Shown piece by piece: positions 1 through 12,773 of a DNA stretch of 64,000 nt. Every line of letters begins with the position of its first letter. Position 1 is the stretch's first letter. Below the pieces are notes generated by a model. It did no database searches and was not told the origin of the DNA. It was given only the letters and a program-made list of their open reading frames with translations. Both the position numbers and the translations under genes were made by a program. The stretch is from Euonymus europaeus. Lineage: Eukaryota > Streptophyta > Magnoliopsida > Celastrales > Celastraceae. The stretch spans positions 20,026,001-20,090,000 of the forward strand of contig OY756970.1 of assembly GCA_963580455.1 (NCBI GenBank), in the 5' to 3' direction.

Positions 1-1367
1 ATCTTTTTTTTAATTATTTTTTAATGAGGTCTCATTTTTAGAGTCACCTCGAATCTTTCAAAACTCAGAGCACATGCAATGACAATAATTTGTTATCCCT
101 ATTAAAATTATTTGTGGATCCCACTTTTATCACACAAAAATTCAAACCACACATAACTCCAAATACAGTCACATAAGCAAAACACATATCCCAATACAAT
201 TATTTCTTTCTCCATTATTCAAACCAACTATTTTCCTTTCCTACATCTTTTCCATAACAAAACTACACAAAAATCAAGATTGGTCCCATCAAAACACAAC
301 TCTCAATACAGCCACATCAGCAAAACACATCTCACAATACAACCACATCAGCAAAAATACACAATTCAACAACATCTAATGTCCCCGATAACAATGAACC
401 ATTGCATGTGCAGTAACGCCACCGACCATTAAACTTTTCATTATTGGCAAAGATGGCGACCTTTTAGTTTCTTGCACCGAAGCTCTTATATTGTGAACTC
501 GTATTAATTTTGACCTTCGGGCTCCTTTAGAGCCATTTTATGACTTCCACAAGGACCATAGCCACTTGCCTTTTTTTTAGTGGACTACGAAGTACGAACT
601 TACACCTCATCCTATCCAAGATTTAACCACTATTGATAAAAAAAAGAAGATTTAACCACTAATTCAAACTGGGCTTTATTTGGGCTACGGCCCATTTCAC
701 TAGTTCATGATCTTCTATTACTATTACTATATTCCATTTTTAAAAAAAACTAGAATAGCCGAGTCAAACTTTTGGCTAAACATTGTGCTGCCACGTCGGA
801 TCACTCTAACAATGCACCTGGATACTTTAATTTGTTTTTTTAAAAAAAAATTAAAAAAATTATTAAAACTCACGCAGTCACGCTTAACCTAACTTTCTAC
901 GTCGCCTTTCTTTCGTTACTGTTCATAGGTGGGTGGTATTAATAGTGCAGATTTCGATTTTCACGATGATTTAGGATATTCGAGATTGTTCACTTTTCTT
1001 CTTCTTTGTCCATGCTTCGATGCAAGTGCATTTTCTCGCGTCCAAATCATTTGTCTCGACTCCGAGAATGAATTTGGGGCGTCTACATCCAGATCTCATA
1101 TCCTGCTGTCCAAATTAGGATCCACCCGCGAGACTCCACTAAATTGCGAGAGTCTTTCATCTCCATAGTTATGTTCTCTATTTAAGTTCCTTCTATTTTT
1201 ATTCAAATTTCCTGCTTTTGATTGTCATTCCCTTGTGAGAATGTTGATTTTGTTTAAGGAATTAAATTTTTTGAGTTTTGAAGAACAAATTCTGACTTGG
1301 TTGCGTATATTGGGTGCAATATTCTGCGATTGAAAAAGTGAAGCTTGCATATTTTTGTACAGAAATA
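1..1367. other. intergenic DNA, no gene
   Basis: I find no convincing gene here. The stretch is AT-rich and contains a candidate MITE (68-413, listed separately). The open frame at 929-1168 has no recognisable domain and sits upstream of the chorismate synthase fragment without matching that enzyme's usual transit peptide. Confidence 0.6.
68..413. mobile_element. candidate MITE with imperfect terminal inverted repeats
   Basis: The left end at about 69-97 (core GCACATGCAATG, then ACAATAATTTGTTATC) is matched in inverse orientation by the right end at about 387-411 (GATAACAATGAACC, then CATTGCATGTGC). The interior is A/C-rich and repeats the words ACATCAGCAAAA and CAATACA. No coding capacity and no clear target-site duplication are visible. 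A short non-autonomous DNA element fits, but the superfamily cannot be named. Confidence 0.45.
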
Positions 1368-1765
1368 ATGGTTAGGAATACATTTGGAAATTAAGTTCGT
1401 GTTACTACCTTTGGAGAATCTCATGGAGAAGGTGTTGGTTGTATAATTGATAGATGCCCTCCTCCACTTCTGCTTTCAATAGATGATTTGCGAGTGCAAC
1501 TGGATAGAAGGTATTGATATTATGCAGTCTTCCCTGTCATATTTCGATGGTAGAACTATGTTGTTAGTGTATCACACTATCACAAGTTAATGATATAAAT
1601 TAAAATCATTGCTTATTTTGCCTTCGTACAATGCATGATTTCTAGATGATGACATCTCATTGTAGCTTTATGAATAGCTTTTGAATTTGATGTGTATAGT
1701 TGTTGTGTTCAGGAGGCCAGATCAAAGCAGAATCACAATCCCTCTCAAAAAGAGACCCGTCTGAT
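1368..1765 (+). pseudogene. chorismate synthase fragment (two exons, broken)
   Basis: Chorismate synthase is the last enzyme of the plastid shikimate pathway and makes chorismate from EPSP. From 1368 the frame reads MVRNTFGN, then a stop, then [19 protein letters not shown], which is the conserved N-terminal FMN-binding region of the mature enzyme. A TAA replaces the usual Tyr codon before the [11 protein letters not shown] motif. The piece ends at 1510 on an intact GT donor. An intron (1511-1712) with a proper AG acceptor follows, and the next exon continues RRPDQSRITIPLKK before the frame is lost at about 1763. Everything downstream of these two exons is missing. Because the intron is kept, this is a DNA-level partial copy and not a processed retrocopy. 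The functional gene must lie elsewhere. Confidence 0.8.
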
Positions 1766-1816
1766 TCTTGCTACCGGTGCCTCTACCTATTTGGCGATTG
1801 TTGACTTGGATATTTA

Positions 1817-2041
1817 GGGTATATTTGATAGGAGTGTAATGATTATAAGGGTAATTAAAATTACTCGTGTAAATAAATACTCATTTTTTGTATCAATATA
1901 TACTATTTATCCGGGTAATTTTTTTAAACAATTTTTTTTATTATATTTTGCGTGTAATGGTTACCCATGAAAAAATGTGGATAATAATTATCATATTAAT
2001 ACATTACACCCATATATATTATCCTCTTATCAAACATACCC
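1817..2041. mobile_element. small MITE-like element with GGGTATRTTTGATARGAG ends
   Basis: The left end GGGTATATTTGATAGGAG at 1817 is matched in inverse orientation at about 2024-2041 (CTCTTATCAAACATACCC), and AT-rich sequence lies between them. The element is about 225 bp and non-coding. No clean target-site duplication could be read. Its right end forms the first bases of the 138-bp duplicated unit that follows. Confidence 0.5.
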
Positions 2042-2309
2042 CAAAATAAGTCATTAGATTAATAGATAATTTCTTAATCAAGACCAAATGGACTTGACTG
2101 CTCAGAAAGGTCCAATAACCTATACTTGTACCCCAAGCTTGAAGAATTGTGAATTACATGTTGAAACTTGAACATACCCCAAAAGAAGTCATTAGATTAA
2201 TAGATAATTTCTTAATCAAGACCAAATGGACTTGACTGCTTAGAAAGGTCCAATAACCTATACTTGTACCCCAAGCTTGAAGAATTGTGAATTACATGTT
2301 GAAACTTGA
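2034..2309. repeat. 138-bp tandem duplication (two copies)
   Basis: Two nearly identical 138-bp units lie head to tail, starting ACATACCCCAAAA at 2034 and again at 2172. Few differences are visible by eye (for example AATAAG versus AGAAG near the start). The second copy ends about 250 bp upstream of the Nudix start codon, so the duplication lies in that gene's promoter region. Confidence 0.9.
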
Positions 2310-2492
2310 AAGGGAGATAGGAACGAAAGACGATTATGCAGTGGTAAGACGCCACGTAATAGTCAATTTTCATAGTCTAATCTGTTTCTAGATAAATGGT
2401 TGTAAATGTTGGACCCGGCAACAGGGGATTCCTGCTTGTACTTGGCGGGAACTGAACCGAGACGAAAGATAAAGACACGCCGTGCGAAATAG

Positions 2493-3299
<807 letters not shown>

Positions 3300-6200
3300 C
3301 TTTTGGCTGGGTTATTGGTCTTGCTACTTTAAGTATGCTTAATTATGTTATGTGTTGTGCTTTCTCTTAATATTGTTTGTGGGGTAAATATTGGTTGATA
3401 GAAAGTCATTAGGTATGCTATTCCCCTGGCTCAACCCCTGGCCTTTTGATATGCTAATACATTGAGCCTGTTAACTAATGTAATTCATTTGCATTTGGTA
3501 TGAGCTACAAAAGTAAATGGTTGTATTACATATTTACATGTTTGAATGACGAAGGAAACATACTATATGATGTTTTTCTCTACAAATGCTCTATATTACT
3601 TCTTCACAACCATTGTCAATTTTCTGCTACCATTCAGGCTCCTTGGCCACAATAAAAAAATATCCTCACATGATTTTTGGCGCTGCTATATCAGCTGGCA
3701 CAGAAATTGGTGCATATCACCATATTTGTCTCTATAGCAGCCTTGTCTTTTAACCATGACCTGCATAATCCACCATCTGTGTTACCATTTGTGCTGTCAC
3801 TGCAGCCGTTCTGCTGATTTTTCTGGGTGTTTCTTAAACACTTTTATCTAGCCATTAATTTACCCTCCCATGGATTACTGATGCGCGCTTAGATCCTCCA
3901 CATGCACTACTTTGAATATTTTAAATATGAAAATAGAAAATCTGAAGGGTTTACAATAAGCTATATTCATCAATCATCATTTTTTTCTTTTCTGGAATGT
4001 GACATTATAAGAGACGATGCTCTAAAAAATTTTATACTCTGTTCTTAACATTTCTTTCATTATTAAATTGCATGAAGAGAGCTAGGCTTGAAGAGCGTTT
4101 CCACCTCTATATTTTATGGTTAATTGACTTGCTCTAAGTTGGAAATTGGTAATACAAGGATCTTCCGGTGATTCTATTTTTGGCATTGAGAAAACATGTT
4201 GATTGCCTCTTTGGCCCATGCACATATGGTGCAAAGACAAAATACTAGATAGGATTCAATGCATTTCTTCGAATCATTTACTTGTTCTTTTTTGCTATTG
4301 CTGAGGTTTATGCTTAACATATTGCATTGGGTTGCATCAAGAGTTATTATTAGAATTATTTAGTTGTGCCGTTTTTTGCCCCTATCATGTTTGTGTTTAA
4401 CATTAGTCAAATTTCCAAGTTGCTTTTGCGTTTGAATGAAGAAAGATTCTAAAGAATTAAACTTTTGCTTCTGAGGAGGTTGTTGGTGACCTCAACTGAC
4501 CATGCCGTTTCTCGTTATTTGCTTTGAATTTTTCACTTGATTTTTGAGGTATTTCAAAACTCAAATGGAATTAAACTTATTATGGTTTCAAACAGCAGTA
4601 ATCCCAAGGGAACTATATATTTTTGGTCCTTGTTTGAACTCCTGTTAACTATTACAAAAATTCTAGTTATAAAATGGTTGAGAGGCTAAACCAAGATTTT
4701 CTTCACTGTCTTCGTCTTCATAAACTACAGATTGACGTGAAAGATGTCTCCGCCGATAAAAATAAATCTCGACTTAATTCTTTAAATTTGCCCGTACCAT
4801 TATTTTGGGATTAACTTGTTGAAAATATTTTGGAATTTGTATAATCTGTGAATAGTTCTGCCTCTTTTTTTTCCCTTCATTTGGGACGCATTCTTTATCT
4901 TTACTGCTTAGGTCTCAGTGGTTCCAAAGTCATTATATTTTTCTATTCTATGACTTTCTTGTACCCTCATTCTATGTGGGTTGCCCTGTTTTCTGGCCTT
5001 TGGTTTACAAGTTGTGGTAGGTTTTTGACTTCGAGGGTTTGGGCACCAGATCTGTACTTTGATAAATTTATTGTGGAAGATAAAAAGTTTTGTTACAAGT
5101 GGGTACTCCGTTACATCTAATTCCGTTCTGGCTTTTGTCATAGTTGTTGCCTTGTTGGTCACGGATGTTCGGGGTTGGTTGACCTGTGGCTTTGGTCGGT
5201 CCTATGAAAGGAGCCATATTTTATTTGGTTTTCAGATTTGGTGCATATGAAGTGAATCGATGGACCCATCGTGCTCATCAAAATTCAACCAGGTTAGTTA
5301 ATTCAACCAGATTTGACTCTTAAGATAAGGCTATATGACAAAATTAGGCAGTAGTCTTTACCTAGGGATCTACCATGCCCAAAATTTCAACATAACTGGA
5401 TAATAATTGAAGCTACCCTGTCTAGCACACACTTGCAGTGGGTCTGATTTAATTGGCTCGATGTATGATTAGATTACTTTTTTGACATTGATGCTTAGGA
5501 GAAAGTAGAAACTGTAATCATCATATGAGGGTAGCTTCCTAATTCTCGTTAGTGCGATCTGTTATCATGATGTGAGGGTAGGTGGTGGATTCCTATTGGG
5601 CCGTTCATAGAACTCCGCATGGAAACAGTCTGAATTTGTTTTACAGATTGCAGATTTTCTTTAGCTAGATGGAAAGGGTATATTGTCATATTTTCACCTG
5701 CTTAAATCTCACAGGCTGAAGAGAGCTTTGAATCCTGAATTATTCTCTCTACCCAAAAATATAAAAGATCAGTAGTGAACTAGTGAGGACTGGAGTCTTT
5801 GGATGCAAAACACAATGGTGGCTCATGGGTCTGTGTTCGATGGTTGTTTTGGCCGCTTTGGCGGGAGTTTTAAGAAGCATGACATGACTTGGTGGAGCTT
5901 GGGTTGGGTGATTGGGTCCTTGGTTGGTATGGTAGTTGTCAAATTATACATAGTCAAGTCTCTGTCTCTCTACCATAACCCTCCTTATTTTCAGTTGAGT
6001 GAGCCCCCACTCGCTGTCAGCTAGATAAAGAAATAGCAAAAGCTCTGTCGTCTTAGATTATTGTTCTAGTCTCCATTCTCATCCCCAATCTCTTCCATTG
6101 TCCCTGCCCATGTCCATGTCCATGTCCGTCTACTGCTTTAACTCGGTTTTTGTGTCCATAAGGTCTCTCCACTCTCCAGTTCTTGTTTTCCTGATCGGCC

Positions 6201-6441
6201 GGGTAGGTGGGGCTGCTCAACTTCTTTTTGTCAGCATTTCTGGCTCGCTAGACCCACAAGGCTGACAAGAGGTGGTACAGAACCCCAACAATAAATTTGT
6301 AGTCACTCACTTGAGCACTATATAGAAGCAAACACAATCAAACTCTTACAATCTTATTTCTTCACAACTTTATCTGCTCAAGTCCAAGCCTATCTATAAA
6401 GAATTGCAACTTTTTTTTGGTTTCTTCCCCAAATTTCCTAG
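3300..6441. other. intergenic DNA between NUDX1 and the MIZ1-like gene
   Basis: This 3.1-kb stretch probably holds the NUDX1 3' UTR and the promoter of the next gene. Short open frames at 3546-3737, 4848-5250 and 5803-6024 lack recognisable domains and codon bias. I found no transposon ends here. Confidence 0.6.
6319..6325 (+). promoter_or_regulatory. TATA box of the MIZ1-like gene
   Basis: TATATAG lies about 117 bp upstream of the ATG at 6442. With the usual 30-bp spacing this gives a leader of roughly 85-90 bases rich in C and T. Assignment is by position and consensus only. Confidence 0.5.
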
Positions 6442-7227
6442 ATGAAGACTATCATGGCCAAGACCCCCCATGACTCTTCTTTCTCTTTCTCTAGAAGATA
6501 CTTCAACTGGAAGAAGAAAGTTGAGGATGAAGATGACATGGAAGAGTACTTAACTTTCAGCTCCTCTTCACATTTCTCTTACGAGGATGACAGAGTAAAA
6601 GAGTTTCCAATAGCCGCTCACACTCCTTCAGTGCCAGCACCAAAGAAAAAACATCTACTTATGACAGTTTCTAAGCTCCGATCTGCTCTCACTGTATTCA
6701 GCAGGAGCCGATCAGCCAATCGATCCAGTGTAGGCACTCAAATGATTGGCACCCTTTTTGGGTATCGACGTGGCCATGTCCACCTTGCTTTTCAAGAGGA
6801 TCCAAGGCTACCTCCTGCATTCTTTATTGAAATAGCAACACCAACAAGTGTACTTGTTAGAGAAATGGCTTCTGGGTTGGTGAGAATTGCATTGGAGTGT
6901 GAAAAGAAGTTGGAAAAGAAAGGACTGAAGCTGCTGGTGGAGCCAATATGGAGGACTTACTGCAATGGCAAGAAATGTGGGTACGCGACCAGGCGCGAAT
7001 GTGGGGCAACAGAGTGGAAGGTGTTGAAAGCAGTGGAGCCAATTTCAATGGGTGCTGGTGTTTTACCAGGAAAGGAAGGGGATGGAGTAGGTTTTGAAGG
7101 GGAGCTCATGTACATGAGAGCAAAGTTTGAGAGAGTTGTAGGTTCTAAAGATTCAGAGGCCTTTTACATGATGAATCCTGATGGGTCAGGAGGTCCTGAA
7201 CTCAGTGTTTATTTGCTTAGAGTTTAA
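6442..7227 (+). CDS. MIZU-KUSSEI1-like protein (DUF617)
   Basis: This is a plant-specific DUF617 family protein. The founding member MIZ1 acts in root hydrotropism at the endoplasmic reticulum membrane; biochemical activity is unknown. The single exon encodes 261 residues, the usual size. The N-terminal 85 residues are low-complexity and acidic or serine-rich. The conserved domain starts near VGTQMIGTLFGYRRGHVHLAFQ and continues through FFIEIATPTSVLVREMASG, EPIWRTYCNGKKCGYATRRE and the C-terminal FYMMNPDGSGGPELSVYLLRV, all family signatures. There is no intron, as in most relatives. A second ATG five codons in (MAKTPHD) could also serve as the start. The family has about a dozen paralogues in Arabidopsis, so it may not be the MIZ1 orthologue itself. 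Confidence 0.9.
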   Translation: MKTIMAKTPHDSSFSFSRRYFNWKKKVEDEDDMEEYLTFSSSSHFSYEDDRVKEFPIAAHTPSVPAPKKKHLLMTVSKLRSALTVFSRSRSANRSSVGTQMIGTLFGYRRGHVHLAFQEDPRLPPAFFIEIATPTSVLVREMASGLVRIALECEKKLEKKGLKLLVEPIWRTYCNGKKCGYATRRECGATEWKVLKAVEPISMGAGVLPGKEGDGVGFEGELMYMRAKFERVVGSKDSEAFYMMNPDGSGGPELSVYLLRV

Positions 7228-10200
7228 AACTTGTGCTTTAATGCTTTTGGGGCTAGATTTTGAGCAAATGAATTGACTTAAGGATCAAATGTATCCCCTG
7301 TTTTTTTTTAGTATTTAATTTCCTTCAATTTGGGGGTTAGTTTAATATTTTGTATCATGCTTTGTTAAAATTGGGCTGTTTGAGATGAAACAACAGAGGT
7401 AGAGCATGCATGGTCGAGGGTTGGTGGTTATGGTTGTGGTTTTACCACTTTTATATAGGTTCTTTCTTATCTCTGCTTTTCTTGTGAGGATTGGAAGCAG
7501 AAATATTCTATTCTCGTGAAGTTGCATCTCAAATTCTAATGAAAGAAATTAAATCTATTCATACTGATGTCTCCATGTACATTTGATGCACTTCTTCTGT
7601 TTTGATTCAAATTGGGGTTTTTTTTTATCTTACTTACTGTGGTGGATATTTTTTGCACATTCTAGGATCCTGGCTTTGGATCTAACCCAGTTGCTATGAC
7701 TCAGATGGGCTAGGTCTGCCCGCACAATTTATTTCATGCATTTAAACTACTAGCTTAGATGATTACTACATCATTCATCCACCAAAAAGTTAAGAATTCA
7801 GGGAGGTGAGATATTTATCAAAAGATAATATTTGAGACTCCTAAAATGTAACTCTCAATTAATGTGGAGTGTTGGATATTGAATGATGCCTCAATTGTTA
7901 AAACACGTCACGTAATTTTGCGATAAACTAGAGGTAATATTTTGGAATTTGTAACATTACTCTTTTCTGAATGCATGAAATCTAAATGGGCCTGTGAGAA
8001 AGATGATTTCTTAGTGGACGGAAAATATTCTCCGCACTTAACAATCCCGGACAAGAATTTCTTGGATGCTTTGTTTTATGTTGGGTAAGAGTCGTCTTTT
8101 TCAATTCTAGTATTATGCACTTGAGTCTTATGAGATGTTTCGCTTCATTCCTGTAATGGTCATCTAAGCTTCTAAATTCTAAAAACTAAACGTAGCTTTT
8201 TTTGGCTTAAACAGAAGAAACTTTGGACACTTATTTGTTATATTTTGTTAGATTGGTACGAATAAAAAATTTGTAACTAATTATTGTAAATGTCTGAATC
8301 TACAATTGCTAAGTTGGACAAAAGCTCAAGTTTTGGTGGGTCATTGATGATCGTTTGAATGCTGACCTAGATGTAACCTGCAAGACAACTCAAAACACTA
8401 CCATTAGCAACCCAAGGACCAACTGTGAGAGTGTCGTTCGTGTGGCCTCTGACGATTAAGTTAATCCAATATGACGAGCAAATTTTTTTGACCGTGGTGG
8501 ACACTGAATGAAACAAGAAAAAAGCATGGCATTTATGGTTCAGAAAGAGACTTCTAGTAAGGGATTCTGGTTGCCTCAGCAATGTAGAGGAGAAGATATA
8601 GAGAAGTTTTGTAGTGAGAGAATCCAAATGTTCATCCCCTCTATTAGAAGTGGAGAGGGGTATTTATAATGTGGAAAGTAATCATGACAATAAAACTACT
8701 TACTAAAGATAACAAGTTTCTTGGTAACTTGGAAGACAAGGTCAAATCCAAAGAGCAAAGGGCAAACCTTAAAGTGTTAGGCTTTATAGGAATGTCAGTG
8801 ACAATGACTTGTAAAAGTACGACAGGAGAGCAGGAAAAAATTATTTAATATAAAGTGAAGATTGGTGAACACGTTACCTCCGTGGTCAGAAAATCTTTGA
8901 CACCCATGATATTGTCGGCTAGCAAATGTGGACCTTTTACGTTGAGCTGGAGGTCTTAGACCAGAACCAAGGTCTTGGACCTAGGCCTAAGGTATCAAAT
9001 ATGGGCCAGAGGTCTTGGATCTGGGCCAGAGTTTAACAAGTCTCATGATGACCTAGTAGTTGATTTGGTAAAATTTTTAACTCTAAATGAAAAATGGGTC
9101 AAGCCTAATTTTAGCCACTACAATTATTTACGACTGAACAACAATGGTGAATCAATAAACATAATTAATGGTTCAAAATCACAAGATTCTCCCATTCAAT
9201 AAAATAGTTTCATTTTGGTTTTCAAATTTCCAAAGATTGTGTTCGATCTTCTTCAAGAGAAAAAGCCATGTTCAAATGGTCTTGCTTGGCGTATTGGTAA
9301 TATCACCACATTAATTTTTTAATGGATGGAGATAAACAAAGAGACGCTTCTTACAAGAACTTCTGCAGGCGCTTGTTGAGTTGTTAAAAGTATAATATTT
9401 TTTTTTTGTGTTTGTGTTTTGTGCTAAAATAAATATAATATTACTTCTTCATTTTTCTTGGTTTAGAGTAGCATGTCAACCATAGTCAAATAATTTCTAA
9501 GCAATTTTGGTAATTATCTCTAAAAGGATCATTTTGGAACAATTGCAATTTTTTGGACAAAATTACTCTCACTTTTGTTTTGCCAAATTACCTTAAACTC
9601 AAACATTATGATTAATTTTAATTAGGTAGAATAAAAATGTTCCCGCAGGTAAATTATCATCAACACATATGTTACCAGCAAAAAATTGACCAAACACCAA
9701 CAACATTTGAACCGGCATATATGTCAGCATTTGAACCAACATATATGCTACTAATATATGCCACTCTTAAAAGTTTCTGCCAAATGAAGCCTATAATATT
9801 CCGATGATCTGAATATTATCCTGGAAATGTAGCAGTACTTTGATGCTCAAAACAATGCGAGAAAGTGGTGCCCAATTGAAAAAAATATATATATTGTGAA
9901 GTGAGACACAATACTCACACAAATTCATCAACAAAGCTCATTCAAACATTTATCAACATTGTCATTCACACATTCTTCTTCAATAAGGGGCAGTAACTCA
10001 ATCGATGAAAAATGAAATAAAATGTGTTGTGGAGGCGATTTGGGTGTAAATATAGAAAGTAAAGAAGAGAAAAAAGAAGGGAAGTTGAGGTTTATTTTTG
10101 GTTGAACTTGTTGTGTATTAAATGTTTCGGTCCCAGCTAATCGATTGGTTAGTAAAAAATTAAAAAATTGGTGCCCCAAATCGGCATGATGCTCAACTCA

Positions 10201-12673
10201 AAACTCTTGCTTTTACTGCTTTGCCAAGGGCCGACTCTGAGTCTAGTTTTTCTTCATGGAGCCAATTTTTTTCTCGTGAAGTCATATTTGTTTTCCAATG
10301 TTTCTACTTTATGGGGCTTCAAATTTCGTGTTCATCATCGGGGCCTTATTTTAGCCCATGTGATAGTGGCTTATCATGTGTCCATCTTAGCAACGGGTAG
10401 ACGTCGGCCCATGAAACTTCGTAGCTCGCGTTTCAGACCCAGAATCAATTTTGTGAAGAGTGTTGCCACTTGTCAAGATCTACGGTTAAAATTCGGGCCC
10501 AACACTTTTTTTTTGTGGGGTTTTTTTAAGAAAGGATAATGAGTAAAGACTAATGAGGAGATTAGCGCCAGGATTGGAGCTAAGAAGAGCAATCAAACCA
10601 ATCACATCATTTTTTTTGGTCTCAGCCATCCTCAGGGGATTTCATATGAATCATATATGTAAGACTCAATATTTTACATTAATCATGTCCGTCCATCTCA
10701 ATATTTTGGGACAAAAAAACCATTGATTTTATTTTTATATTTTTTAGCTAAGAATCAAAACAATCCTTTAATAAAGAATATGATACGGATTTGAAAGGTC
10801 TACAATCTACAATTCACATCTAACAATGAAAAAAAATCGAACGGATTTTAAATATGAAAAATATGGTATGGTATGAAATATCTAAAGAGAGTGTCATTGT
10901 GTTACTAGATATGGTGGTAGCTTCATATATTTAGTTTGAAGCTTGAACCATCTTTTACTCTTAATTTATGTCTAAACTCTGTTGGCAAAAGTTGTAACAG
11001 CTTTGGTCACCACATTATAGCCTCCTAATAAGGCGGCAATATATATATATATAGATATAGATATATATTGTGTGTGTATACATATATATGTATGTACATA
11101 TACTTAATATATATATATATATACTTAGAAAAATCGATCCATTAAGTTGACTTTGAAACCGACTTTACAAATGGAGCCCAATGAGTCCCCCACAAGCAGG
11201 CACGGACTTTTCTTGTGCTGCCAATAAATGTTGTAACTTAAGAGAAACGTGTGGATGGTTTCTTGGAGTTTGTCGACAAATGTAGTCATCTCTGGCGATA
11301 AGTGTGTCAAGACCTCTAATTCGAGAAACCTTTTAGGATAAAATTGTGGAAATTTTAGATTCAGAGAATATAATACATCCTCAAGTTGTTTGGGTTAAAT
11401 TTATATGTTGCTCTCACGAGTATCCGATTTGTAACATGACATCAGAGCAAATACTCGATCATAAAAAAGTTATACCCATGTCCACTTATCGGATATCGCA
11501 TAGTCGAGTTCATAAGTGCAAAAAAGTGTTAGAATTGTACGTCAAATCTCCGATGTACTTTATATGCAAACATCTCATCCCCAATTTAAAACAAAGTGTG
11601 ACAAATTTCTGGTAATTAACTCTCAATTTCAACCTAAAAAAATTGTTTACTGTCAACAATGTTGTTAAAAAGTTATAAAGATACCGTAGAACAAGTCCCA
11701 CGTGAAATGAGAAAATCTAGCTAAGCTGTATCCTCTATATAATTAATCAAATATTGTGAATGATTACTTCCCCCATAATCCAACAATTTGTGACAATGTA
11801 CGAGATTAATAATGTTATTTATGCTTCCTATACTGAAAAAAGAAGCAATTTGATATTGAAATATAAATGATTTTTTTTTAAAATAAAGTGACTCTCAGAA
11901 GAGTTATTTACACCAAAAAAGCTTTGAAAACGGTATTCTGTTGGGTGTTGGTTTATTTTAATATAGGGGTATAATTGTATTTTTGGGTGCGTCAATAGCT
12001 TGCTATAAAGGGAAAATCCTAACTCGATTCGACATATGGACTGATTCTCATATAAAAAGAAACCATATGATACGTGAATGTAGACATTTTTGTCGAACCA
12101 TGTAAATATCTCGCGTTCTTCTTCTTTTCTCTTGATTTGATTGCTTTGCCATATAGTTTGCTCTAATATCTGAGTGTTTGTACAAAATTATAATTCCAAC
12201 ATTTAAAGTTCAGTTGATTAACTACAGATATCAACCTTCAAACTTTAAAGCTTAACTCTCTATATTTATTTATTTATGAGAGAAAATGTTTTGTCAAAGT
12301 CACCTTTTTAAGGACCCGACACAATTACTAGCTATGGAATTGTGGCATTGAATAACATACGAATATTAATTAATTAATAAATGCAGACGTAAAGACGTTG
12401 AAATGCAAGCTCATGACAGTAATAAAGATATATCATCCTGACCAAGTCATATGTTAATTATTATAAGAGAAATTCATGAAAATATGCATCAAGAAGTTGA
12501 ATGTTCGCATTATAAATTACTTGTCCAAATACAACAAGTTATGTTTTTTTTTGTTAAATATTGAATAAATATCTTATTTAATTTTTTGTTAGATATTGGA
12601 GAAATGGCAAAGAAAATGTGGTGTTCTGTTTTTGGGATCTCTGCAATTCATTTAGAATAAAAAAAGTCTACGC
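7228..12673. other. long gene-free AT-rich stretch
   Basis: No gene can be supported in these 5.4 kb. The open frames at 8367-8627 (-), 8975-9202 (+), 9928-10179 (-) and 10168-10539 (+) show no domains. On the minus strand, 8350-8660 looks promoter-like (TATAAATACCCC near 8660) and may be a decayed LTR. TA-rich simple repeats occupy about 11040-11125. Several phrases look like old repeat DNA, but no element ends could be matched. Confidence 0.55.
11040..11123. repeat. TA-rich microsatellite
   Basis: Interrupted TA dinucleotide runs alternate with TATG and TGTG steps over about 85 bp. Confidence 0.85.
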
Positions 12674-12773
12674 CTCCGTTTGTTTCAGAGTATAAGCTAG
12701 CTTATACTCTGTCCCCATACTCTCAGACACTCTCAGCTTTTACGTTTTACGAGAGCTTATACTCTATCAACAT
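12674..12773. mobile_element. MITE copy A (CTCCGTTTGTTTCAGAGTAT family), right end lost
   Basis: This copy shares about 100 bp with the copy at 19214-19335. It begins CTCCGTTTGTTTCAGAG, carries inverted pairs of the word AGTATAAGCT and includes a perfect 22-bp palindrome at 12688-12709. After about 12773 the similarity stops, so the right terminal repeat is missing or diverged. No coding capacity. Confidence 0.7.

Noticed and set aside
929..1168. 79-codon frame as a transit peptide exon of chorismate synthase
   Set aside because: It does not resemble known chorismate synthase N-termini, and its distance to the broken exon leaves no supporting splice sites.
10168..10539. 123-codon plus-strand frame
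   Set aside because: Hydrophobic and low in domain content, starts without an ATG, and lies in old repeat-like DNA; no family recognised.
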